NCBI RefSeq assembly: GCF_019218885.1
Contig: NZ_JAHUWT010000002.1
Location: 682,001-746,000, forward strand
Source: Bordetella sp. BOR01
GTDB taxonomy: Bacteria; Pseudomonadota; Gammaproteobacteria; Burkholderiales; Burkholderiaceae_B
Length of the DNA: 64,000 nucleotides
Reading direction: 5' to 3'
The translations under genes and the position numbers were made by a program. Shown in pieces: positions 9,165 to 18,074 of the stretch; position 1 is the first letter of the stretch, and each line of letters opens with the position of its first letter. The notes below the pieces were generated by a model. That model had not been told where the DNA came from and made no database searches. It saw only the letters and a list, made by a program, of their open reading frames with translations.

Positions 9165-10315
9165 AGCAAGTTTCCAGCGCGGCGTATCGCTGGCGCCGGC
9201 GTGAATGGCGGTATGTGGGCATCGGCCTGGTGGCGTTGTGGCTGATCGGGGGGACGAGTTCCGCCCTGGCCTGCAGCCGCAATACCGGGGGCACCAGTGG
9301 CAATGGCAACCGGTACGATGCATACGACAGCAACAGCATGCAGATCGCCGTGCCTGCCGGGCGTACGACCTTCGCATTGCCCGCCTACCCGACGCCTGGA
9401 GAGGTGTTATTCGTGTCCGAAACGATGCTGCCCAACTTCGGGGGCGGTTCCGGGCAAGGCAGGGCTTCGCCGTTGTACGACTGCCGCACGGGGGCGGTCG
9501 AGGAATTCCGCGGTGGCGGTACGCTGGTCGCCGGCCACCAGAACCTGTATTCGTCAGGCGTTGCCGGTATCGCGTACCGTGTCTATTACTACTACATCAG
9601 CGATTCCGAATACGTGCTCGCGCCCGTCAGGTACGACAATACTTTTCGATCGGGCGCTCTGGTGTTCCCGTTCAATGGATCGCCCCAGCTGGGAGGCAAC
9701 CTGAAGGCGCGCATCGAGTTCGTGGCAACCGGTGCGCCGATCAGTCCGGGAACCTTGCTGCCAGCCAATATCTACGGCCAGGCGACGGTAAGCAATACTT
9801 CCGGCACCAGCGCTTCCGGGCCGCTGTACCGCGTGTACCTGGCGACGCCAGTCCAGGTTACGCCGCCGACCTGCGACATCAGCAATCCCACTGCACTGAC
9901 CATCAGGCTGCCCGGCGTGCCCGTCCATATGCTGATGCGCGGAGAAGGCAGGGACATCACCGCGACGACGCTGGATGTGGCGTGCAGTTCTCCGAGCGAT
10001 TCGTCTCCCACCATAACGCTCACGGCGAATCAGTACATCCCCGGCGACGGGGGCAATGGCATCTTGACGAACCAGGAAGCCGGCATGAATGCGGCCAGCG
10101 GCGTGGGCATACAGGTGTGGCTGCATGACCCCGCGACGGGCGCGTATCGCGCCCCGACATTCGGGCAAGCCCAGAACGGCATCGGCGCTGCCATCGAAGC
10201 CCTGCCTTCGCGCCGCTGGCAATTCAAGGTGGGCGCGAGCTATGCGCCCACCGGAGCCGCCATTACTGCGGGAAGGGTGCGGGCAACCGCCACCGTGAAA
10301 TTTACCTACATCTGA
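9152..10315 (+). CDS. Fimbrial tip adhesin / minor subunit
   Basis: 387 residues. AAGGAG at 9141-9146 supports the ATG at 9152, giving a long basic N-region before the signal core (YVGIGLVALWLIGGTSSALA-C). The length, roughly twice that of a pilin, and the two-part layout fit a two-domain tip adhesin: a receptor-binding lectin-like domain (to about residue 230) and a C-terminal pilin domain with Cys pairs (TCDISNPTALTI, DVACSS) that ends in a beta strand ATVKFTYI. Such subunits sit at the fibre tip because they lack a donor N-terminal strand. The gene overlaps the usher by 13 bp and is 18 bp from the ACP gene. Ligand unknown. Confidence 0.87.
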   Translation: MRRMKQVSSAAYRWRRREWRYVGIGLVALWLIGGTSSALACSRNTGGTSGNGNRYDAYDSNSMQIAVPAGRTTFALPAYPTPGEVLFVSETMLPNFGGGSGQGRASPLYDCRTGAVEEFRGGGTLVAGHQNLYSSGVAGIAYRVYYYYISDSEYVLAPVRYDNTFRSGALVFPFNGSPQLGGNLKARIEFVATGAPISPGTLLPANIYGQATVSNTSGTSASGPLYRVYLATPVQVTPPTCDISNPTALTIRLPGVPVHMLMRGEGRDITATTLDVACSSPSDSSPTITLTANQYIPGDGGNGILTNQEAGMNAASGVGIQVWLHDPATGAYRAPTFGQAQNGIGAAIEALPSRRWQFKVGASYAPTGAAITAGRVRATATVKFTYI

Positions 10316-10333
10316 CGATCTGACTACGCCATT

Positions 10334-10669
10334 ATGCAAACGCTGCCCGACACGCCAATACTTCGTGAACAGCTGGCCACCATCATCGCCAGGACGTGCC
10401 GTTGCGAATCCGCATCCCTGCTGCAAGACCAGGAGTTCGCCGAGGTGATCACGCAGTTCGACTCGCTGGCCATCCTGGAGATCTTGCTGGAAATCGAGAC
10501 CGAATTCGGCCTGACAACCGACGAAATGTTGCCTACCAACCATGAGATGGGTGCGCAAGAGGTCATGAGTGTGTTCCCCGGAAACCTGAGCGCCCTGATT
10601 GTTTATATGCACGAGGTGATGGCCCGCCGGGCCTTGCCGCTGAACCAAGATGCAGGAGCGGCCCAATGA
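10334..10669 (+). CDS. Acyl carrier protein in the fimbrial operon
   Basis: A 111-residue protein with the ACP helix-II signature FDSLAILEILLEIETEFGL; Ser44 in D-S-L is the expected 4'-phosphopantetheine attachment site. It is longer than a housekeeping ACP (about 78 residues) because of an N-terminal lead and a C-terminal tail (residues 90-111). It starts 18 bp after the adhesin stop, and its stop overlaps the ketosynthase start (ATGA), so translation of the two is coupled. The pair looks like a minimal dedicated acyl-chain module. The link to fimbriae is positional and no function is proven. Confidence 0.88.
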   Translation: MQTLPDTPILREQLATIIARTCRCESASLLQDQEFAEVITQFDSLAILEILLEIETEFGLTTDEMLPTNHEMGAQEVMSVFPGNLSALIVYMHEVMARRALPLNQDAGAAQ

Positions 10670-11886
10670 CGCGCAGGAAAGTGGTTATCACGGCTATCGG
10701 AATCGTTTCGCCGGTGGGCGGGGCAACGGCGCAGCAGACCTTCGACGCGATCAACGCCGGCGTTTGCGGCATAGGCAGGCATCCTGACTTTCGTATCGAC
10801 AAGAGCGTGGGTTGCGTAAAGGAAGACATCGCCGAGGGCGTGCATCCCGGCCAGGTCCGGATGCTGGACCGCATGACGCTGATGGGCCAGCATGCGGCAA
10901 ATCAGGCGCTGGAGCGGGCCGGCCTGGGGGCCGGGCAGCAGGCCGAGTGCGGCGTCTTCGTCGGTACTGGCATCGGTGGGGTCTCTACGCTGTGCGAAGC
11001 GGTCGAGGCATACCATGGCGTCGTGCCCAAGCGCCCCGTGCTGGTGGTTCCCGCCGTGATGCCCCAGGCGGCGGCCGCGCAGATCGCACAACAACTGGCC
11101 TCGACCGCCGAGGCGCAAACCTATGCCACGGCCTGTTCGGCCGGAGCTGTCGCGATCGGCGAGGCCTTCCGGCGTATTCGCGACGGCTACCTGGATGTCG
11201 CGATCGCGGGTGGGACGGAATCCATGTTCTCGCCCACGCTCATGGCAGCCTGGATGCAGTTGCACGTCTTGTGCGCCGAACCCGCCGACGGACGGGTGGG
11301 GCAGTGCCGCCCATTCAGCCACAGGCGAACGGGGTTTGCCCTGGCCGAAGGCGCCGCCATGCTCGTGCTGGAATCGGCCAGCCATGCGCGTGCCCGCAAC
11401 GCGACGGTTATCGCGGAAATCTGCGGCTATGGGGTCAGCAACGATGGCACCCATCCGTTGCGACCCGATCCCAGGGGCCAGGCCCTGGCCATGTTCCGCT
11501 GCCTGGCCGATGGCGGGCTGGCTGCCCGGGATGTCGGGTACGTAAATGCCCATGCCACCGGCACGCTGGTGGGCGACCGTATCGAGACCGCCGCGATCAA
11601 GCAGGTGTTCGGCGCCCAGGCCGGCCACTTGCCGGTCAGCAGCATCAAAGGGGCCGTGGGGCACACGATCGGGGCGGCCGGCGCCATCGAGGCGGCCATT
11701 ACCGCCATGGCGGTGCAGCAGGGAATTGCTCCGCCCACGTTGTTCTTCGAGCGCGGCGATCCGCAATGCGACCTGGACTATGTTCCCGAGGGGGCGCGGC
11801 ACCTGCCCGAGCTGCGGCTGGCGCTGAGCAACTCGTTCGGCATGGGCGGCAATAACGCGGTGCTGGCCTTCCGCAGGGCGGCTTAG
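10666..11886 (+). CDS. Beta-ketoacyl-ACP synthase II-like condensing enzyme
   Basis: 406 residues, the normal length for FabF/KAS II. The complete Cys-His-His set is visible: nucleophile Cys157 in TACSAGA, His296 in NAHATGT and His333 in KGAVGHTIGAAG with Lys328. The C-terminal NSFGMGGNNA loop is also intact. It should therefore be an active decarboxylating condensing enzyme and not a chain-length-factor. It overlaps the ACP gene by 4 bp and ends the fimbrial gene run; the next gene (iorA-like) has its own ribosome site 79 bp on. No ketoreductase, dehydratase or acyltransferase is nearby, so it would have to borrow the FAS II partners. Confidence 0.92.
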   Translation: MTRRKVVITAIGIVSPVGGATAQQTFDAINAGVCGIGRHPDFRIDKSVGCVKEDIAEGVHPGQVRMLDRMTLMGQHAANQALERAGLGAGQQAECGVFVGTGIGGVSTLCEAVEAYHGVVPKRPVLVVPAVMPQAAAAQIAQQLASTAEAQTYATACSAGAVAIGEAFRRIRDGYLDVAIAGGTESMFSPTLMAAWMQLHVLCAEPADGRVGQCRPFSHRRTGFALAEGAAMLVLESASHARARNATVIAEICGYGVSNDGTHPLRPDPRGQALAMFRCLADGGLAARDVGYVNAHATGTLVGDRIETAAIKQVFGAQAGHLPVSSIKGAVGHTIGAAGAIEAAITAMAVQQGIAPPTLFFERGDPQCDLDYVPEGARHLPELRLALSNSFGMGGNNAVLAFRRAA

Positions 11887-11965
11887 CGGGGAGTAGCTTG
11901 CCGGGGCGCGCTGCGCTAGTATGGGCGTCATCCTCGCGTTGACTTTCCTAGCCTAAGGAGCCCCC

Positions 11966-12433
11966 ATGGCCAGTTTGACGATCAACGGCAAGCCGCAAGA
12001 GATAGATGCCCCCGATGACATGCCCCTGTTGTGGGTCATTCGGGACCGCCTGGGAATGACAGGAACCAAGTTCGGCTGTGGCATGGCCATGTGCGGTTCC
12101 TGTACGGTGCACCTGGACGGCGAGCCCATCCGTTCCTGTATTACGCCGCTTTCGGCGGTGGCCGGCAAGCAGATCACCACGATCGAGGCCGTGGGCGAAG
12201 ACGACGTGGGCCGCGCCGTGCAGCAGGCATGGACCGACATCGGCGTGCCGCAATGCGGATACTGCCAATCGGGCCAGATCATGTCGGCCACGGCGCTCAT
12301 CAAAAGCAATCCTGCCCCCACCGACGCGGACATCGATGCGGCCATGAGCGGCAATATCTGCCGCTGCGGCACCTATCCGCGCATACGTGCCGCCATCAAG
12401 CAAGTTGCCACTGCCCGGGGAGCCGCCAAATGA
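11966..12433 (+). CDS. [2Fe-2S] subunit of a molybdenum hydroxylase (IorA type)
   Basis: A 155-residue two-cluster ferredoxin subunit. The plant-type cluster ligands are Cys38, Cys43, Cys46 and Cys58 ([11 protein letters not shown]...RSC); the second cluster uses Cys97, Cys100, Cys132 and Cys134 (QCGYCQSGQ...[12 protein letters not shown]). This is the small subunit of the isoquinoline 1-oxidoreductase / aldehyde oxidoreductase branch of the xanthine-oxidase family, passing electrons from the Mo site to an outside acceptor. TAAGGAG sits just upstream of the ATG, and its stop overlaps the large-subunit start (ATGA). No FAD subunit, as usual in this branch. Confidence 0.95.
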   Translation: MASLTINGKPQEIDAPDDMPLLWVIRDRLGMTGTKFGCGMAMCGSCTVHLDGEPIRSCITPLSAVAGKQITTIEAVGEDDVGRAVQQAWTDIGVPQCGYCQSGQIMSATALIKSNPAPTDADIDAAMSGNICRCGTYPRIRAAIKQVATARGAAK

Positions 12434-14781
12434 GCGAATTCTCACGGATGTTCTCCCAGGTTCCGCCCGCTTCTGCGCCCGGATCGATGGACGGGCCGCC
12501 GCTTTCGCCGGCTCGCCGCGACTGGCTGAAGGCGGCCGGCGCCCTGACCGGCCTGGTGCTTTCCGTAGGCGCCGGCGGTATCGTGCGCGCGGCCGAGGCG
12601 GCCGGCACAGAAAAGAAATACGGCGCAGACGGCATGCCGCATGGCACGGTGGACGATCCGCACGTGTTCGTGTCGATCGGCACGGACGGCATCGTGACCA
12701 TCATCGCGCACCGCGCCGAAATGGGCACGGGCGTGCGCACCGGCCTGCCCATGGTGGTGGCCGACGAACTCGACGCCGACTGGAGCAAGGTACGCGTCAT
12801 CCAGGCACCGGGCGACGAGCCCCGCTATGGCAACCAGGACACCGACGGGTCGCGCAGCACCCGTCATTTCTTCCAGCCCATGCGGCGCGTGGGCGCGGCC
12901 GCGCGCGGCATGCTCGAGGCGGCTGCCGCCAAGCAATGGGGCGTGCCGGCCGACGAGGTCGTGGCGCGCAATCACGAGGTCGTGCACGAGAAAACCGGGC
13001 GCAAGCTGGGTTTCGGCGAGCTGGCCGAGGCGGCGGCGGCGCTGCCGGTGCCGGCTGCCGACGCACTGCGGCTGAAGACGCCCGGGCAGTTCCGCTATAT
13101 AGGCAAGCAGAGCACGCGCAGCGTCGATATCCAGGACATCGTCACGGGCAAGACGCATTTCGGTATCGATACGCGCCTGGACGATATGCTGTATGCATCG
13201 GTTGCCCGGCCGGCGGTACTGGGCGGCAAGGTCAGGCGCTATAACGCCGATGCCGCCATGAAGGTGCCGGGCGTGGTCAAGGTGGTCGAGATCCCGGCCG
13301 GCCCCACGCCACCGGTGTTCGCCCCGCTGGGCGGCGTGGCCGTGATTGCCAAGGATACCTGGGCCGCGCTCAAGGGCCGCCAGGCGCTCGAGATCGAATG
13401 GGACGACGGCCCCAACGCCAGCTACGATTCCGAAGCCTTTCACAAGACCTTGAGCGAAGGGGCGAACAAGCCTGCCAAGGCGGTGCGCAATGACGGCGAC
13501 GCCATGCAGGCGCTGGCGGGGGCGGCCCAGCGTATCCAGGCCGAATACTATCTGCCGCATCTGGCGCACGCTTCCATGGAGCCGCCCGCGGCCACTGCGC
13601 GCGTGGCCGGCGGCAAGTGCGAAGTCTGGGCCTGCGTGCAGTCGCCCTACGGCACGCGCGAGAACGTGGCCAAGCACCTGGGCCTGGACATCGCGGCCGT
13701 TACCGTGCACCAGACTTTGCTGGGTGGCGCCTTTGGGCGCAAGTCGAAATCGGACTTCGCCGTCGAGGCCGCCTTGCTGTCGCGCGCCATGGACGGCAAG
13801 CCGGTCAAGGTGACCTGGTCGCGTGAAGACGACATTACCAACGATTATTTCCATACCGTGTCGGTCGAGCGCCTGGAAGCCGGTGTCGATGCCCAGGGCA
13901 AGGCCGTGGCGTGGCTGCACCGCACCGCGGCGCCCACCATCGGATCTACCTTTGTTGCCAACGCGCAGGGCCAGCAGCCCTTCGAGCTGGGCATGTCGGC
14001 GGTGAACATCCCGTTCGCCATCGCCAATTTCCGGGTCGAATCGGTGCCGGTGCCTGCCCATACGCGTATAGGCTGGTTCCGTTCCGTGTCGAACATCCCG
14101 CACGTCTTCGCGGTGCAGAGCTTCGTGGCCGAAATGGCGCATGCGCTCAAGCGGGATCCGCGCGATTACCTGCTGGAACTGATCGGGCCGCCGCGCAAGA
14201 TCTCGCCGGCGGATATGTCCGATGACTGGAACTACGGCGAATCGCCCGTCGTCTATCCGCTGGATACGGCGCGCATGCGCCATGTCATCGAGGTCGCCAC
14301 CCGCGAGGCGGGCTGGGGACGCCAGCTCGAGCCGGGCCGCGGGCTGGGCCTGGCGGTAAGCTACAGCTTCGTGACCTACATCGCCACGGTGGTGGAAGTC
14401 GAGGTCGCCAAGGACGGCGGCCTGGTGGTGCATCAGGTGCACGTGGCCGTGGACTGCGGGCCGCAGGTGCATCCCGACCGCGTGCGGGCCCAGACCGAGG
14501 GCGCCTGCATCATGGGGCTAAGCCTGGCCACGCGCAGCGAGATCTCGTTCTCGAAGGGGCGCACCAACCAGACCAACTTCCACCAGTATGAAGTCACCCG
14601 CATGTCCGAGGCGCCGCGCGATATCAAGGTACATCTGGTGGAGCACGGTTTCGACGTGCCGTTGGGCGGGGTGGGCGAACCGGCGGTGCCGCCCTTCGCG
14701 CCGGCACTGTGCAACGCGATTTTCGCCGCCACCGGCAAGCGCATTCGCAGCCTGCCCATCCGCGACCAGCTCAAGGCTTGA
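12430..14781 (+). CDS. Molybdopterin-binding large subunit (IorB type)
   Basis: 783 residues. The N-terminus carries a Tat-like signal ([22 protein letters not shown], residues about 25-47), as expected for IorB-type enzymes exported folded with their small subunit. The body shows the Mo-pterin segments of the family: [18 protein letters not shown]-like text near residue 95, [12 protein letters not shown] near 435, and the conserved [11 protein letters not shown] with the likely catalytic Glu at residue 750. The substrate is probably an N-heterocycle or aldehyde but cannot be read from sequence. No cytochrome c subunit and no XdhC-type maturation gene adjoins it. A bidirectional hairpin follows. 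Confidence 0.94.
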   Translation: MSEFSRMFSQVPPASAPGSMDGPPLSPARRDWLKAAGALTGLVLSVGAGGIVRAAEAAGTEKKYGADGMPHGTVDDPHVFVSIGTDGIVTIIAHRAEMGTGVRTGLPMVVADELDADWSKVRVIQAPGDEPRYGNQDTDGSRSTRHFFQPMRRVGAAARGMLEAAAAKQWGVPADEVVARNHEVVHEKTGRKLGFGELAEAAAALPVPAADALRLKTPGQFRYIGKQSTRSVDIQDIVTGKTHFGIDTRLDDMLYASVARPAVLGGKVRRYNADAAMKVPGVVKVVEIPAGPTPPVFAPLGGVAVIAKDTWAALKGRQALEIEWDDGPNASYDSEAFHKTLSEGANKPAKAVRNDGDAMQALAGAAQRIQAEYYLPHLAHASMEPPAATARVAGGKCEVWACVQSPYGTRENVAKHLGLDIAAVTVHQTLLGGAFGRKSKSDFAVEAALLSRAMDGKPVKVTWSREDDITNDYFHTVSVERLEAGVDAQGKAVAWLHRTAAPTIGSTFVANAQGQQPFELGMSAVNIPFAIANFRVESVPVPAHTRIGWFRSVSNIPHVFAVQSFVAEMAHALKRDPRDYLLELIGPPRKISPADMSDDWNYGESPVVYPLDTARMRHVIEVATREAGWGRQLEPGRGLGLAVSYSFVTYIATVVEVEVAKDGGLVVHQVHVAVDCGPQVHPDRVRAQTEGACIMGLSLATRSEISFSKGRTNQTNFHQYEVTRMSEAPRDIKVHLVEHGFDVPLGGVGEPAVPPFAPALCNAIFAATGKRIRSLPIRDQLKA

Positions 14782-14795
14782 GGGCGCGAGACAAA

Positions 14796-14826
14796 GGCCT
14801 GGGCCGCCCGCCAGGGGGCCCAGGCC
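14796..14826. terminator. Bidirectional terminator between convergent genes
   Basis: GGCCTGGGCC (14796-14805) and GGCCCAGGCC (14817-14826) are a perfect 10-bp inverted pair with an 11-base loop, followed after five bases by TTTT on the plus strand. It lies in the 64-bp gap between the convergent large-subunit gene and the transketolase C-terminal gene and can serve both strands. Confidence 0.8.
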
Positions 14827-14845
14827 GCCGGTTTTCCAGGAAACG

Positions 14846-15820
14846 CTAGGCCCGCTGGGCTTGTTCCAGGAAGGTCTGCACCACGGCCGGGGCGTCCAGG
14901 CCGAATTCCGCCATCAGGTAGGGAGTGGTTGCGCCATAGGCAAAGGTGTCGCGTACGCCGACGCGCGCGAAGTTCACCGCCACTTTCTGCTCCATCAGCA
15001 ACTCGGCCACCGCCGACCCCAGCCCTCCTATGATGGAATGGTTTTCGACGGTGACGACCGTGGGCACGTTGCGGGCCAGATCGGCGATATGCGGATTCAG
15101 GGGCTTCATCGAGGTCACTGCGACGACGCTGAGCTGCTTGCCGCGCCGGGCCAGTTCGTCGGCGGCGTCCAGCGCAACCGGGATACTCAGGCCGCTGGCC
15201 AGCAGCAGCCCGTCGCTGCCGGTGCGCAATGAGGCCAGCCCGTCCCTGGCTGCCGGATAGGGGTGGGCGGCGCTCGCGCCGCCGGCGCGCGCCAGGCGCA
15301 GATAGACGGGTCCGTCGTAGGCCAGTGCTTCTTGCACGGCCTCGCCGGCCTGGCCGGGCGCGGGTTCCAGCACCCGCATGCGCGGCAGGGCGCGCATCAG
15401 CGCGACATCGTCGATGGCTTGGTGGCTGGCGCCCAGCAGCGTATCCAGCCCAGGGATGAAGCCGACCACCTTGGCATTCAGGCCGGGATAGGCCAGTTGC
15501 ATGGCCACTTGATCGTAGGCGCGCCGCGTGGCGAACACGCTGAAGGTGTGCACGAACGGGATATGGCCGCAGCGTGCCATGCCGCCGGCCATGCCGACCA
15601 TATTGGCCTCGGCGATGCCGACCTGGTAGAAGCGGTCGGGTAGCGCGTCGCGGAACAGATCGGTTTCCGTGGGGCCGCTCAGGTCTGCGGTCAACGCGAC
15701 GATGCGCGGATCTTTGCGGGCCGCGGCCAGCAATGCCTCGCCGTACAGGCGGCGCACGGCCGGCTGGCTGGAGCGGTCGGTGAAGTCATTGACGGCAAGA
15801 TTGTCTTGCGGGCGATTCAT
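14846..15820 (-). CDS. Transketolase-like C-terminal subunit (split transketolase)
   Basis: 324 residues covering the pyrimidine-binding and C-terminal domains of transketolase/DXS-type ThDP enzymes: AVRRLYGEALLAAARKDPRIVALTADLSG, then DRFYQVGIAEANMVGMAGGMA with the cofactor Glu, the HTFSVFATRRAYDQV region and VTVENHSIIGGLGSAVAELL near the C-terminus. Its partner, carrying the pyrophosphate domain, is the preceding gene; start and stop overlap by 4 bp (ATGA), so the two are made together. The start at 15820 is set by that overlap. Together they should form one two-carbon (ketol) transferase with a substrate set by the pathway, probably not the housekeeping TktA reaction. Confidence 0.92.
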   Translation of the reverse strand: MNRPQDNLAVNDFTDRSSQPAVRRLYGEALLAAARKDPRIVALTADLSGPTETDLFRDALPDRFYQVGIAEANMVGMAGGMARCGHIPFVHTFSVFATRRAYDQVAMQLAYPGLNAKVVGFIPGLDTLLGASHQAIDDVALMRALPRMRVLEPAPGQAGEAVQEALAYDGPVYLRLARAGGASAAHPYPAARDGLASLRTGSDGLLLASGLSIPVALDAADELARRGKQLSVVAVTSMKPLNPHIADLARNVPTVVTVENHSIIGGLGSAVAELLMEQKVAVNFARVGVRDTFAYGATTPYLMAEFGLDAPAVVQTFLEQAQRA

Positions 15821-16689
15821 CGCTGTGCCTCCAGGTCGAGTTCTTGCAGGGCGCGCTCGGCGGTGTCCAGGGGCAGCTTCAGGTTGTGGCCCAGGATGCC
15901 TTCCAGCGAGGGCGCACCCCGGCCCACTCGGGTGCGCGCGATGATGCAGTGGGGCTGGCCCGGCACGCTTCGCGCCTGTTCGAGCGCGGCCAGGACGGCG
16001 GCCATGTCGTTGCCGTCTATGTCTTGCGTGCGCCAGCGGAAGGCGCGCCATTTATCGGCCAGGGGCTCGTCCGGCTGCACCTGGTTGACGTGGCCTTCCA
16101 CCTGCATGCCGTTGGCGTCGATGATCAGGCAAAGATTGTCCAGTTGCCAGTTGCCGGCGGCCAGGGCCGCTTCCCAGACTTGGCCTTCTTGCAGCTCGCC
16201 GTCGCCCAGCAGCACATAGACGCGGCTGTCCCGGCCGGCTCGCTTGAGCGCCGCTGCCATGCCCACGCCCACCGACAGCCCCTGGCCCAGTGAACCGCAG
16301 GTGGCCTCGATCATGGGGCCCAGGCGTTCAGAGGCGTTGATCTCGAGTTCGGAGCCATCTTCGCAGTAGGTGTCCAGCCGGCGTGCATCGAGAATGCCGC
16401 GTGCGGCCAGCGTGGCATAGAAGATCGCCGTATTGTGCGCCGTGGAAAGAATGAAGCGGTCGCGATCGGGCCAGGCCGGATCGTCGGGCCGCAGGTTCAG
16501 TTCGGAAAAGTACAGCGCGGTAAACAGGTCGGCAGCCCCCAGCCCTTGCTGCACGTAGCCCTGGCCGGTGCGCGCCACCATACGCACGACTTGCTTGCGC
16601 AGGGCGAGCGCGATGCGCGACAGTTCGGCGGTTTCGAGAGTGGCGCCAAAGACGGCCGCAAAGGTGGAAGCGGAGGTGATGGTGGACAT
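15817..16689 (-). CDS. Transketolase-like N-terminal subunit (split transketolase)
   Basis: 290 residues holding the ThDP pyrophosphate domain: the GDGELQEGQVWEAA motif with Gly-Asp-Gly at 162-164 and the metal-binding Asn193 (IIDANGMQ), plus STAHNTAIFYATLAARG and GSLGQGLSVGVGMAAALK. AAGGA five bases before the ATG at 16689 makes this the best start; an ATG 15 bp upstream has no ribosome site. It sits 11 bp after the aminotransferase gene, so the two ThDP halves and the aminotransferase form one operon. Confidence 0.92.
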   Translation of the reverse strand: MSTITSASTFAAVFGATLETAELSRIALALRKQVVRMVARTGQGYVQQGLGAADLFTALYFSELNLRPDDPAWPDRDRFILSTAHNTAIFYATLAARGILDARRLDTYCEDGSELEINASERLGPMIEATCGSLGQGLSVGVGMAAALKRAGRDSRVYVLLGDGELQEGQVWEAALAAGNWQLDNLCLIIDANGMQVEGHVNQVQPDEPLADKWRAFRWRTQDIDGNDMAAVLAALEQARSVPGQPHCIIARTRVGRGAPSLEGILGHNLKLPLDTAERALQELDLEAQR

Positions 16690-16700
16690 GGTCGTTCCTT

Positions 16701-17966
16701 TCAATGCGCGGCCGCGGCGACTTGGGCGAAGGCATGGTCGGTGACCTGCAACGCGTTATCGATGTCTTGTGCCGTGTGCGCCAGGCTCAGGAACATGTTG
16801 TGGCGGTGATGCAGGTATACGCCCTGTTTCATGGCCTCGGCGGCGAAGCGCGCGCCTTGGGCGAAATCCGGGTCGTGCTCGAACAGCACCAGCGGCAGTT
16901 GCACGGGCCCGGTCTGGCTGATTTTCAGGTCGTGCTTGTCGGCCTGGCGTTGCAGACCATCGCGCAGGCGTTGGCCCATTTGCTCGAAGTGGCTGACCGC
17001 CTGGCTATTTTCCAGCACATCCAGCGTGGCCAGCGCCGCGGCCATGGCCACACCACCCATCCAGAATGAGCCGGTAATGTAGATTTGCTGGGCCGCGTTG
17101 CGGAAGGCGTCGTTGCCCGTGACGGCCGCCAGCGCATGCCCATTGGCGATGGCCTTGCTCCAGGCGCAGATATCGGGCCGCACGCCCAGCGCTTCCCAAC
17201 TGCCCTGCAACGATAGCCTCAGGCCGGCGCGCACCTCGTCGATGACCAGTGCCGCGCCTTGCCGGTCGCACAGCAGGCGGACCTGGCGTGCGAAGGCGGG
17301 GTCGGGCATTTCCTGGGCGACGCCCAGGTCATGGCGGAACGGGGCTACCAGGATGGCGGCCAGGTCGTCGCCGGCGCTGCGGGCCGCGGCGGTCAGGCTG
17401 TCGATATCGTTGTAGGTGAAATAAACCAGGTGGGCGCGGTCTTCGGCGGTGACGCCGGCCAACGACGGCGTGCACCAGGGCACGGCGCCGTGATACGCGC
17501 CCTTGGCCAGCAGGATCTTGCGCTTGCCTGTACCGGCGCGCGCCACCATCAGCGCCGCCGTGGTGGCGTCGGTGCCGTTTTTCTGGAACATGGCCCAATC
17601 GGCGTGCGGCAGCATGCCGACCAGGCGTTCGGACAATTCCACCAGCCGGGCCGTGGGGCCGTTCATGCAATCGCCCAGGGCTGCCTGCCTGCGCGCGGCT
17701 TCGTCGATGACGGGGTGCTTGTGGCCGGCGATGACCGGGCCCCAGCTGCACATGAAATCCAGGTATTCGCGCCCGTCCACATCCCAGACGCGGCAGCCTT
17801 CGGCACGGGCGAAGAACTGCGGATAGCCGGCAGGCAGCCCCCGGGCGCTCAGGTGCCCGTACATGCCGCCGGGAATGACTTTGTTGGCGCGGGCCCGCAG
17901 GCGCGTGTCTTCGAGAACACTGTTACTGCGTGGGTCCAGATCTACTACCGGGTGGATGGCGGTCAT
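16701..17966 (-). CDS. Class III PLP aminotransferase (glutamate-1-semialdehyde-aminomutase-like)
   Basis: 421 residues, fold type I. Visible landmarks are the GREYLDFMCSWGPVIAGHKHP entry region, the pyridine-ring Asp243 in LVIDEVRAG and the Schiff-base Lys271 in CAWSKAIANGH. The FQKNGTDATTAALMVAR segment is typical of the GSA-aminomutase branch, but the isolated catabolic setting argues against haem synthesis; an omega-type transaminase acting on an amino sugar or beta-amino acid is more likely. First gene of a minus-strand operon; a near-palindrome at 18010-18025 lies 44 bp before the ATG. Confidence 0.9.
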   Translation of the reverse strand: MTAIHPVVDLDPRSNSVLEDTRLRARANKVIPGGMYGHLSARGLPAGYPQFFARAEGCRVWDVDGREYLDFMCSWGPVIAGHKHPVIDEAARRQAALGDCMNGPTARLVELSERLVGMLPHADWAMFQKNGTDATTAALMVARAGTGKRKILLAKGAYHGAVPWCTPSLAGVTAEDRAHLVYFTYNDIDSLTAAARSAGDDLAAILVAPFRHDLGVAQEMPDPAFARQVRLLCDRQGAALVIDEVRAGLRLSLQGSWEALGVRPDICAWSKAIANGHALAAVTGNDAFRNAAQQIYITGSFWMGGVAMAAALATLDVLENSQAVSHFEQMGQRLRDGLQRQADKHDLKISQTGPVQLPLVLFEHDPDFAQGARFAAEAMKQGVYLHHRHNMFLSLAHTAQDIDNALQVTDHAFAQVAAAAH

Positions 17967-18009
17967 CTTGGGTCCTGTCCGGGCATGCAGTGCTTGGAAT
18001 GAATACGAT

Positions 18010-18025
18010 ACATGATATATGATGT
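18010..18025 (-). promoter_or_regulatory. Putative GntR operator, copy 1 (aminotransferase operon)
   Basis: Read on the minus strand this is ACATCATATATCATGT, of the form ACAT-n-ATATAT-n-ATGT (7 of 8 base pairs symmetrical). A 30-bp stretch around it (18001-18030) matches the stretch around copy 2 (18911-18940) at 23 of 30 positions in the same orientation relative to the downstream gene. AT-rich dyads of this sort are typical targets of GntR/FCD regulators. It probably overlaps the promoter of the aminotransferase operon. Confidence 0.65.
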
Positions 18026-18074
18026 TTTCAAGCGTCGTAAAGCGGGCGTGGCGAAAAGGCGTTCATCAAGGGGC

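Noticed and set aside
12442-14472. Long antisense open frame opposite the Mo-hydroxylase large subunit
   Set aside because: Same GC-bias artefact: no motif, low-complexity His/Arg-rich translation, and a fully conserved enzyme on the plus strand.
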